DNA of 8,353 nucleotides from Clostridiaceae bacterium (GTDB lineage Bacteria; Bacillota; Clostridia; Oscillospirales; Acutalibacteraceae). Below the pieces are notes generated by a model that saw nothing but the letters and a program-made list of their open reading frames with translations, did not search any database and had not been told where the DNA came from. The stretch lies in the NCBI GenBank assembly GCA_016292785.1, contig JAEDFL010000067.1:1-8353 (forward strand). The letters are read 5' to 3'. This document shows positions 1 to 5,664 of the stretch, piece after piece. How positions within the stretch are numbered: the stretch's first letter is position 1; every line of letters starts with the position of its first letter. The translations under genes and the position numbers were made by a program.

Positions 1-250
1 TCACCCTTGATATCAGGGCAATATCCCTGACAGAGCCGTCGTCAATTCCGAGAGCTCCCTCGTTGTGCGGAATAATTCCGTACATACAGCCGAGGTCAAC
101 ACGCAGATTGTGCTCCTTGTCACACAGGAGCGCACGAGCCTCTAAGGTTTCGTTAATTATGCACGCCTCGTGCAAAGCGTTCGGAGAGGAAAGAGCCGCC
201 TGATTTGACGGTGTGAGAATCGTTTGTCCTTCGGGTTTAAAATTTAGCAT
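1..250 (-). CDS. S1-like RNA-binding domain protein, N-terminal part (cut by the window edge)
   Basis: This leftward reading frame stays open for 83 codons from an ATG at 250-248 to the window edge, so the C-terminal part is missing. A good ribosome binding site (AAGGTGGT, complement of 258-265) lies 7 bases before the ATG and fixes the start. The product begins MLNFKPEGQT. It then has a segment around residues 45-83 (HNLRVDLGCMYGIIPHNEG, then GSVRDIALISRV) that resembles the N-terminal region of S1-domain proteins annotated in Clostridia as ribosomal protein S1-like. The IIP-x-x-E piece recalls the strand-turn of an S1/OB fold. From memory of that family I infer an RNA-binding role, but no complete S1 domain is visible here. 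It is transcribed divergently from the DUF951-prfA unit. The reading frame is secure; the function is only moderately supported. Confidence 0.7.
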   Translation of the reverse strand, partial: MLNFKPEGQTILTPSNQAALSSPNALHEACIINETLEARALLCDKEHNLRVDLGCMYGIIPHNEGALGIDDGSVRDIALISRV

Positions 251-294
251 AAGTTTTACCACCTTTGTTTTATTTTAAAAATTTTTTCTACTAA

Positions 295-325
295 TTTATA
301 TGATTTATATTGTCTTTAATGACAA
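295..325 (-). promoter_or_regulatory. Possible leftward promoter for the S1-like gene
   Basis: On the complementary strand there is a TTGTCA (320-325), five of six bases matching the -35 consensus. A TATAAA (295-300) follows as a possible -10. The spacer is 19 bases, longer than ideal, and the region is so AT-rich that -10-like hexamers arise by chance. It lies 45 bases ahead of the leftward ATG and is the best candidate I see for that gene. Confidence 0.3.
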
Positions 326-332
326 ATACATC

Positions 333-366
333 TATACTTTTAGCATTAAATGTGATATAATATAAT
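333..366 (+). promoter_or_regulatory. Extended -10 promoter of the DUF951-prfA unit
   Basis: A consensus TATAAT lies at 356-361, preceded by TG at 353-354 with one base between, which is a classic extended -10 element. A second, overlapping TATAAT occupies 361-366. The -35 position for the first box (333-338, TATACT) matches poorly, as is common for extended -10 promoters. Transcription would start near 368 and give a leader of roughly 43 bases before the ATG at 411. A dyad symmetry (357-381) overlaps the -10 box and the predicted start point. Confidence 0.6.
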
Positions 367-381
367 GTAAAATTATATTAT
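357..381. repeat. 10-bp inverted repeat overlapping the promoter
   Basis: ATAATATAAT (357-366) and ATTATATTAT (372-381) are perfect reverse complements separated by GTAAA. All stem pairs are A-T, so an RNA hairpin would be weak. As DNA it is a dyad covering the -10 box and transcription start, where a repressor could bind. In sequence this AT-rich it may also be chance. Confidence 0.5.
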
Positions 382-410
382 TGACGGAAAATCTCGAAAG
401 GAGCGATCAA

Positions 411-596
411 ATGGACGTTCGTGTTGGCGATAAGCTTGTTATGAAGAAAAATCATCCCTGCGGCTGCAATACCTTTGACGTGCTGCGTTCGGGAATGGAT
501 TTTAAAATCAAGTGCGAAAAATGCGGACATGAGGTCATGGTTCCCCGTTCAAAGGCGGAAAAGAATATCCGCAAAATTATCCGTCCGGAGGAGTAG
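411..596 (+). CDS. DUF951 family protein (YyzM-like), four-cysteine small protein
   Basis: A 61-residue basic protein. The start is placed at the ATG at 411, because GAAAGGAG (396-403) sits 7 bases before it. An upstream in-frame TTG at 381 would put that ribosome binding site inside the gene. The product reads MDVRVGDKLVMKKNHPCGCN and later has CEKCGH. Cysteines 17, 19, 35 and 38, with histidines 15 and 40 nearby, could form a small zinc ribbon or knuckle. Length and sequence fit DUF951, a family widespread in Firmicutes (B. subtilis YyzM is a member) with no established function. It is the first gene of the rightward unit, 36 bases before prfA, which suggests a link to translation or another housekeeping role. 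The family call is confident; zinc binding is inferred from the cysteine spacing. Confidence 0.88.
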   Translation: MDVRVGDKLVMKKNHPCGCNTFDVLRSGMDFKIKCEKCGHEVMVPRSKAEKNIRKIIRPEE

Positions 597-601
597 CACC
601 T

Positions 602-622
602 TCCGAAAAAATAAAATTCGGA
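602..622 (+). promoter_or_regulatory. Small hairpin overlapping the prfA ribosome binding site
   Basis: TCCGAA (602-607) pairs with TTCGGA (617-622) across a 9-base A-rich loop, in the gap between DUF951 and prfA. The 3' arm includes the first bases of the prfA ribosome binding site GGAGGA (620-625), which lies 7 bases before the ATG at 633. A 6-bp stem could modestly lower initiation, but it is small enough to be incidental. Confidence 0.3.
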
Positions 623-632
623 GGATTGTTTT

Positions 633-1700
633 ATGATAGATAAGCTTCAATCGGTTGAAGAAAAATTTGAAAATATAAACTCACAGCTTTGCGATCCCGA
701 CATCGTTTCGGATATTGAAAAATACCGTTCGCTGATGCAGGAGGCGAAGCACCTGACGCCCGTTGTTGAAAAATTCCGTGAATACAAGAAGGTCAACGCC
801 GACTTTGAGGAGGCTCAGACCTTGCTCAACGAGAGCGGACTGGATAAGGATTTCCGTGAAATGGCGCAGGAGCAGTTTGAGGAATCGAGGGACGCCCTTG
901 AAAAAATCAGGGAGGAGCTTAAAATTCTTCTCCTGCCGAGAGATCCGAACGACGACAAAAACGTTATCATCGAGATCAGAGGCGGAGCAGGCGGCGAGGA
1001 ATCCGCCCTCTTTGCGAACTCCCTTTTCAGAATGTATTCGATGTACGCCGAGACAAAGGGCTGGAAAACCGAGGTTCTCAACTCCAACCCGACCGAGCTG
1101 GGCGGTTTTAAGGAAATCAGCTTTATGATAACGGGCGACGGCGCATATTCACGCTTTAAATTCGAAAGCGGCGTCCACCGTGTTCAGCGTGTTCCCGAAA
1201 CGGAATCGCAGGGAAGAATCCACACCTCGACCGTTACCGTTGCCGTACTGCCCGAAGCCGAGGAGGTTGATCTTCAGATCAGTCCGACCGACTTGCAGAT
1301 AGATACCTTCCGCTCCAGCGGCGCAGGCGGTCAGCACATCAACAAAACCGAATCCGCAATCAGGATCACTCACATTCCGACAGGTACGGTGGTTGAATGT
1401 CAGGACGAAAGAAGCCAGCACAAAAACAAGGATAAGGCGATGAAAATTCTGCGTTCAAGGATACTCGAAGCCGAAAGGGCAAAGCAGAACGAAGCCATCG
1501 CAGGCGAAAGAAAATCACAGGTCGGCACAGGCGACAGAAGCGAGAGGATAAGAACCTACAACTTCCCTCAGGGCAGAGTCAGCGACCACAGAATCGGGCT
1601 GACCTTATACAAAATAGAGGCAATTATGAACGGCGATCTGGACGAGCTTATTGACGCTCTCATCACCGCCGACACTGCCGAAAAACTGAAAGCTGAGTAA
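633..1700 (+). CDS. prfA: Peptide chain release factor 1 (RF-1)
   Basis: RF-1 recognises UAA and UAG in the ribosomal A site and triggers hydrolysis of peptidyl-tRNA. The 355-residue length is normal for the family. An N-terminal helical domain (about residues 1-105) is followed by the conserved IRGGAGGEES block (115-124). The codon-recognition loop RVPETESQGRIHTS has a PxT tripeptide (Pro188-Glu189-Thr190), which marks RF-1 rather than RF-2 (SPF). The catalytic GGQ is at 232-234 within SSGAGGQHINKTESA, and the following SQHKNKDKA region is also typical. The ribosome binding site GGAGGA is well spaced. The gene ends with tandem TAA stops, and the next start codon is 4 bases past the first one. 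PrmC, which methylates the GGQ glutamine, is often encoded next to prfA in Firmicutes but is not on the downstream side here. Confidence 0.98.
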   Translation: MIDKLQSVEEKFENINSQLCDPDIVSDIEKYRSLMQEAKHLTPVVEKFREYKKVNADFEEAQTLLNESGLDKDFREMAQEQFEESRDALEKIREELKILLLPRDPNDDKNVIIEIRGGAGGEESALFANSLFRMYSMYAETKGWKTEVLNSNPTELGGFKEISFMITGDGAYSRFKFESGVHRVQRVPETESQGRIHTSTVTVAVLPEAEEVDLQISPTDLQIDTFRSSGAGGQHINKTESAIRITHIPTGTVVECQDERSQHKNKDKAMKILRSRILEAERAKQNEAIAGERKSQVGTGDRSERIRTYNFPQGRVSDHRIGLTLYKIEAIMNGDLDELIDALITADTAEKLKAE

Positions 1701-1704
1701 TAAT

Positions 1705-3291
1705 ATGAAAACCGAACTTCTTGACGGCGGCTCACGGCAAAGCATTGAAAAAGCCGCCGAAATACTGAAAAACGGAGGACTTGTCGCAATACCGACCGAG
1801 ACGGTCTACGGACTTGCGGCAAATGCCTTTGACAAAGAGGCTGTCGTTAAAATCTTCAAGGCGAAGGGCAGACCTGTTGACAATCCGCTGATAGTCCACA
1901 TATGCCGATTTGAGGAGCTTTACAAGCTCGTTAAATCCGTTCCGCAAAAGGCAAAGGAGCTTGCCGAGAAATACTGGCCGGGACCGCTGACGATAATTCT
2001 GCCGAAAGCGGACACCGTTCCCGATGAGGTGAGTCCGGGACTGACGACCGTTGCCGTCCGCTTTCCGTCACACCCCGTCGCAAGGGCGATAATAGACGCC
2101 GCCGGCGTTCCTCTTGCCGCTCCGTCCGCAAACTCGTCGGGACTTCCCAGCCCCACAACGGCGAAGCACGTTATGGACGATATGAACGGAAAAATCGAAG
2201 CTGTCGTTGACGGCGGAGCCTGCGACGTGGGAATTGAATCCACGGTCGTCACTCTTGCCGCCGAGGTGCCGAGACTTCTCAGACCGGGCGGAATAACGCT
2301 CGAACAGCTTGAAGCCGTGCTCGGTCACGTTGAGGTCGATCCTGCGGTTTTGTCGGAGCTTAAAGAGGGCGAACGTCCTGCCTCTCCCGGAATGAAATAC
2401 AAGCATTATTCCCCGAAGGCGGAAGTATATATAGTAAACGGAAGTCTGCCGAGCTTCAAATATCAGTTGGACTCCGATCCCCGTGAGGGAGATGCGGCGC
2501 TCTGCTTTGACGGCGAGGAGAACGGACTTTCCGTTCCCTGTCTGAGCTTCGGCAGGGAGGATCGCTCGTCCGAACAGGCGCACAGTCTTTTTGACGATCT
2601 TCGTAAATTTGATGAAATGGGCGCAAGGAGAGTTTTTGTCCGTGCTCCGTCGGCTGACGGTGTGGGACTCGGTGTTTACAACCGCTTGCTTCGTGCGGCG
2701 GCGTTCAAGATACTCAATCCGCCCGTTATTTACGGACTGACAGGTCAGAGCGGCGCAGGCAAGACAACCGTTGCCGCCGAGCTGAAAAAGAAAGGCTATC
2801 TGATAATCGACGGAGATGTTCTTGCAAGGAAAGCGGTCGGGGATCCCGAGGTTCTCAAAAATCTTGCGGCGGAGTTCGGCGAGGACGTTATCTCTACCGA
2901 TGGAACGCTTGTTAGAAGTCTTGTTGCGAAGCGTGCTTTTGCAAGCGAGCAGAAGCGGCAGAGACTTAACGAGATCACCCACCCTGCGATTACAAAGCTC
3001 ACGCTACAAGAAATCAGAAATAATTTTGAGCCTTATATGAAAGGTGCGGTTATTGATGCGGCGGCGATATTCGACTGCGAGCTTCCGAAATACTGCACCA
3101 AGATGATTGTTGTCACCGCAGACGAAGCTGTCAGAGCCGAAAGAATAATGAAGCGTGACGGCATTGACCGTGAGACGGCGATGCACAGAATAAACGCTCA
3201 GAAAAATGAACAATACTATATTGAAAGGGCAGATATCGTTATCCGAAACAATAAAAACGAAAATCTTGCCGATCAACTGAGTGAATTATAA
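1705..3291 (+). CDS. Fusion of threonylcarbamoyl-AMP synthase (Sua5/TsaC) and dephospho-CoA kinase (CoaE)
   Basis: One uninterrupted 528-residue ORF joins two enzymes. Residues about 8-205 are a YrdC/Sua5 domain making threonylcarbamoyl-AMP for tRNA t6A37: IPTETVYGLAANAF (29-42), FKAKGRP (51-57), LAAPSANSSG (137-146). The linker SPGMKYKHYSPKAEV (227-241) and a C-terminal Sua5 domain to about 337 follow. Residues about 341-528 are CoaE, which phosphorylates dephospho-CoA in the last CoA step: Walker A GQSGAGKT (347-354), DGDVLAR (369-375), GTLVRSLVAKRAF (400-412), HPAI (426-429) and an arginine-rich lid (RAERIMKRDGIDRETAMHRI). The CoaE half is slightly short at about 188 residues. The junction is tight: the usual Sua5 ending NRLLRAAAFKIL runs through NPP into the first CoaE strand. 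No in-frame ATG lies between residues 305 and 445, so separate CoaE synthesis is unlikely. The ATG follows prfA by 4 bases with no clear ribosome binding site, suggesting translational coupling. Confidence 0.93.
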   Translation: MKTELLDGGSRQSIEKAAEILKNGGLVAIPTETVYGLAANAFDKEAVVKIFKAKGRPVDNPLIVHICRFEELYKLVKSVPQKAKELAEKYWPGPLTIILPKADTVPDEVSPGLTTVAVRFPSHPVARAIIDAAGVPLAAPSANSSGLPSPTTAKHVMDDMNGKIEAVVDGGACDVGIESTVVTLAAEVPRLLRPGGITLEQLEAVLGHVEVDPAVLSELKEGERPASPGMKYKHYSPKAEVYIVNGSLPSFKYQLDSDPREGDAALCFDGEENGLSVPCLSFGREDRSSEQAHSLFDDLRKFDEMGARRVFVRAPSADGVGLGVYNRLLRAAAFKILNPPVIYGLTGQSGAGKTTVAAELKKKGYLIIDGDVLARKAVGDPEVLKNLAAEFGEDVISTDGTLVRSLVAKRAFASEQKRQRLNEITHPAITKLTLQEIRNNFEPYMKGAVIDAAAIFDCELPKYCTKMIVVTADEAVRAERIMKRDGIDRETAMHRINAQKNEQYYIERADIVIRNNKNENLADQLSEL

Positions 3292-3382
3292 ATCAATCGC
3301 CCTGCGCAAACTGTCGGTTCGGGCAAGGCGAAAAACAACATGTATGCTGTAAATCAGTCGAATTTTTAAGGAGGATATCACA

Positions 3383-4789
3383 ATGGCAGAAGAAAAGACA
3401 GAAGTTGAAGTTTTATGCGAAAAATTGCTTATAAACAAGAAGCACAGCGCAAACTTTGTTGACGAAGCGGAGTTTGCAAAAGCAATGGATTATGCCGAGG
3501 ATTATAAAAAATTCCTCAACGATAACAAGACCGAGCGAGAGGTTGCAGGCTTTGTTGTTGCCGAGGCGGAGAAAAACGGCTTCGTTCCCTTTGACAAGTT
3601 CAGGAAGTATGCCCCTGGCGACAAGGTTTATTATCTCAACCGCAACAAGGCGGTGATCCTTGCCGTAATGGGCAAAAAGAGCGTCGGTGAGGGCGTCAGA
3701 ATAGCGGCGGCTCATATCGACTCTCCCCGTCTTGATCTCAAGCCCAATCCGCTCTATGAATCCAACGAGCTTGCACTTTTCAAAACCCGTTACTACGGTG
3801 GAATAAAAAAATACCAGTGGACGGCAATTCCGATGTCGCTTCACGGCGTTGTTATTCTCAGGGACGGCACCGAGGTTGAAGTCAGCGTCGGCGAAAAAGA
3901 AGGCGAGCCTCAGTTCGTCATCTCCGACCTTCTTCCCCACCTTTCCAAGGAACAGGACAAGAGAAATCTTGAAGGCGGCATCACGGGCGAGGAGCTTAAC
4001 GTTATTGTCGGCTCTCTCCCGTTCAAGGCAGACAAGGGCAGCGAGCTTGTCAAGCTGAATGTTCTCAGGCTTCTCAACGAAAAATACGGCATGACCGAGG
4101 AGGACTTCCTCACAGCCGAGCTTGAAATTGTGCCTGCCGCAAAGGTTACGGACATCGGCTTTGACCGCAGTATGCTCGGCGGCTACGGTCACGACGACCG
4201 TGTCTGCGCCTATCCCGAATTTACCGCAATTCTCGGTCTTGACGAGGCTCCCGATTACACGGCGGTCGCAGTCCTTGCCGACAAGGAGGAGACAGGCTCC
4301 GACGGCAATACGGGACTCAATTCCTCATATCTGAAATATTTCATCGCCGACCTTGCAAGGGCGGAAGGTCTTATGGCTCACGATGTGCTTTCAAAATCGA
4401 AGTGTCTTTCCGCCGATGTAAATGCGGCTTTCGATCCGACCTTCCCGACTCCGTTCGAGGCGAGAAATTCCTCTTATCTTAACAAGGGCATCGTCGTCAC
4501 AAAATACACGGGCGGCAGAGGCAAGGGCGGCACCTCGGACGCAAGCGCAGAGTTTGTCGGCGAGGTCACAAGGATTTTCAATAATGCGAATGTAAACTGG
4601 CAGATGGGAGAGCTTGGCGCAGTTGACGCAGGCGGCGGCGGAACGGTCGCAAAGTATATTGCCAACCTTGACGTTGACGTTATCGACGTCGGCGTTCCCG
4701 TGCTTTCAATGCACTCCCCGTTTGAGCTTATCGCAAAGCTTGACGTTTATATGGCTCACAAGGCTTTCTCCGCTTTCTTCAAGGCGTAA
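3383..4789 (+). CDS. M18 family zinc aminopeptidase (ApeA-type)
   Basis: A cytosolic metallo-aminopeptidase that removes N-terminal residues from peptides, using two zinc ions. The 468-residue length fits the family. The expected metal and catalytic motifs appear in order: AAHIDSPRLDLKPNPLYE (His111), the YYGGIKKYQW block (137-146), GGYGHDDRVCAYP (Asp271/Asp272), KEETGSDGNTG (catalytic Glu302, ligand Glu303), CLSADVNAAFDPTFP (Asp345), a glycine-rich GGRGKGGTSDASAEFVG and SMHSPFELI (His444). Assigning individual ligands rests on family knowledge rather than a structure. The YYGGIKKYQW block recalls the group called aminopeptidase 1 (ApeA) in clostridia and spirochaetes. A strong AAGGAGG (3368-3374) lies 8 bases before the ATG. 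The 91-base gap after the fusion gene has no convincing terminator, so the gene may be read from upstream as well as from a promoter of its own. Confidence 0.95.
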   Translation: MAEEKTEVEVLCEKLLINKKHSANFVDEAEFAKAMDYAEDYKKFLNDNKTEREVAGFVVAEAEKNGFVPFDKFRKYAPGDKVYYLNRNKAVILAVMGKKSVGEGVRIAAAHIDSPRLDLKPNPLYESNELALFKTRYYGGIKKYQWTAIPMSLHGVVILRDGTEVEVSVGEKEGEPQFVISDLLPHLSKEQDKRNLEGGITGEELNVIVGSLPFKADKGSELVKLNVLRLLNEKYGMTEEDFLTAELEIVPAAKVTDIGFDRSMLGGYGHDDRVCAYPEFTAILGLDEAPDYTAVAVLADKEETGSDGNTGLNSSYLKYFIADLARAEGLMAHDVLSKSKCLSADVNAAFDPTFPTPFEARNSSYLNKGIVVTKYTGGRGKGGTSDASAEFVGEVTRIFNNANVNWQMGELGAVDAGGGGTVAKYIANLDVDVIDVGVPVLSMHSPFELIAKLDVYMAHKAFSAFFKA

Positions 4790-4808
4790 AATCCGCAGCG
4801 GTGATAAT

Positions 4809-5651
4809 ATGTCGTCAAAAGAACCCGAAAACACCTTGCGTGAAAATAATTTCGGCGAACGTCCTCCCGAATTTGATTATTCTGCGGAGGACTTCGGCGA
4901 GCCTGTGCCGACGGGACGTTCACTTCTTCTGACTCGTGTGCTGATCGTTGTGATAAACCTTGCGGCGATCATCTTCTGCCGCTCCTTTATCCAAAGCTGG
5001 TACACCGTTCACGGCACAACACCCCTGTGGATACCGATAATCTTTCTGCTTGTTCCTCTCGGCTCTCTTTTCTTCATCTATTATTATATGGGCAGGATCG
5101 GTTTCGAGAGGATAATTAAGCTTATTTGCCTTGCTTTCTGTGCGCTTCATATAATTAACTTCTTTTCTCCCGTTGACCCGGCGCAGATCACCCTCGGCAC
5201 AGAGGGCTATTCCTCCGATTACAACTATGTAACTCAGGCAGGAAATCTCCTCGGAATCGCTTTCCCGAAAGAGGGAAGCGCAACCACGACCGACAGCATT
5301 ACGTCCGACTTTGAGAGCAGTAAGGTCAATCTATTTGATAAAACCAAATCGCTCCTTGCTCAGGAAAAGCTTTATTCCTGCACCGAGGCTATTTACACGG
5401 ACGCTCAGGCAGAAGCCTTTGAAAAATCCCTTTCAGCCGATCCGGTCTGGCTCAGGGAAATTCCCGAAAAGCTGAGCGAACTCCCTTTCTCTCTGATTGA
5501 CAGCTCGGGCTACGACTTTTACCTTTTCTTTGACTGTGACGGAAACAGCTTCAACGCTGTGCCCGAATCGGGAAAGCACACCTTTTACAGCGTGATGTAT
5601 AACTCAAAAAGCAACAGTCTTCAGATTTTAAAATACACGAAAAAATTCTAA
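4809..5651 (+). CDS. Uncharacterised membrane protein with three N-terminal helices
   Basis: I do not recognise the family. The 280-residue product begins at the ATG at 4809, 19 bases after the aminopeptidase stop. The longer in-frame extension to 4614 would overlap that gene by about 175 bases and is rejected. The ribosome binding site is weak (a GGTGAT-like stretch near 4800). Residues 1-36 are hydrophilic and acidic, then come three hydrophobic segments at about 38-60, 72-94 and 101-119. The remaining 160 residues are soluble, with many serines and aromatic residues (for example SGYDFYLFFDCDGNSF at 233-248). With three helices the N-terminus and the C-terminal domain lie on opposite sides of the membrane; a cytoplasmic acidic tail and an extracellular domain seems likeliest. 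No catalytic motif is visible. Codon use matches the neighbours, and the tight spacing to the genes on both sides suggests co-transcription. Confidence 0.85.
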   Translation: MSSKEPENTLRENNFGERPPEFDYSAEDFGEPVPTGRSLLLTRVLIVVINLAAIIFCRSFIQSWYTVHGTTPLWIPIIFLLVPLGSLFFIYYYMGRIGFERIIKLICLAFCALHIINFFSPVDPAQITLGTEGYSSDYNYVTQAGNLLGIAFPKEGSATTTDSITSDFESSKVNLFDKTKSLLAQEKLYSCTEAIYTDAQAEAFEKSLSADPVWLREIPEKLSELPFSLIDSSGYDFYLFFDCDGNSFNAVPESGKHTFYSVMYNSKSNSLQILKYTKKF

Positions 5652-5664
5652 ACAGGATGGGCAT

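Noticed and set aside
8..30. Short inverted repeats (TGATATCA, and TCAGGG/CCCTGA) in the leftward gene
   Set aside because: Arms of 4 to 6 bases inside a coding region are expected by chance.
2068..2982. A 304-codon open frame on the - strand, opposite sua5-coaE
   Set aside because: It is fully antisense to a gene with clear motifs throughout, has no recognisable domain, and its openness is explained by the codon use of the + strand gene.
3297..3330. Imperfect hairpin (CGCCCTGCGC with GGGCAAGGCG) after the sua5-coaE stop, considered as a terminator
   Set aside because: It has two mismatches in ten pairs, a 13-base loop and no run of T after it; it is followed by AAAAAC, so a Rho-independent terminator is not supported.
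3343..3348. TATGCT as a -10 box for the aminopeptidase gene
   Set aside because: No acceptable -35 element lies 16-18 bases upstream.
3413..4192. A 259-codon open frame on the - strand, opposite the M18 aminopeptidase
   Set aside because: It is a shadow of a well-supported gene, with no family resemblance in its translation.
4614..4808. Upstream extension of the membrane-protein frame to an ATG at 4614
   Set aside because: It would overlap the aminopeptidase gene in another frame for about 175 bases; the extension has no family-like sequence, and the ATG at 4809 sits naturally after the preceding stop.
5258..5280. Bulged hairpin CGCTTTCCC / GGGAAGCG inside the membrane-protein gene
   Set aside because: It is short and bulged, not followed by a T run, and has no regulatory context.
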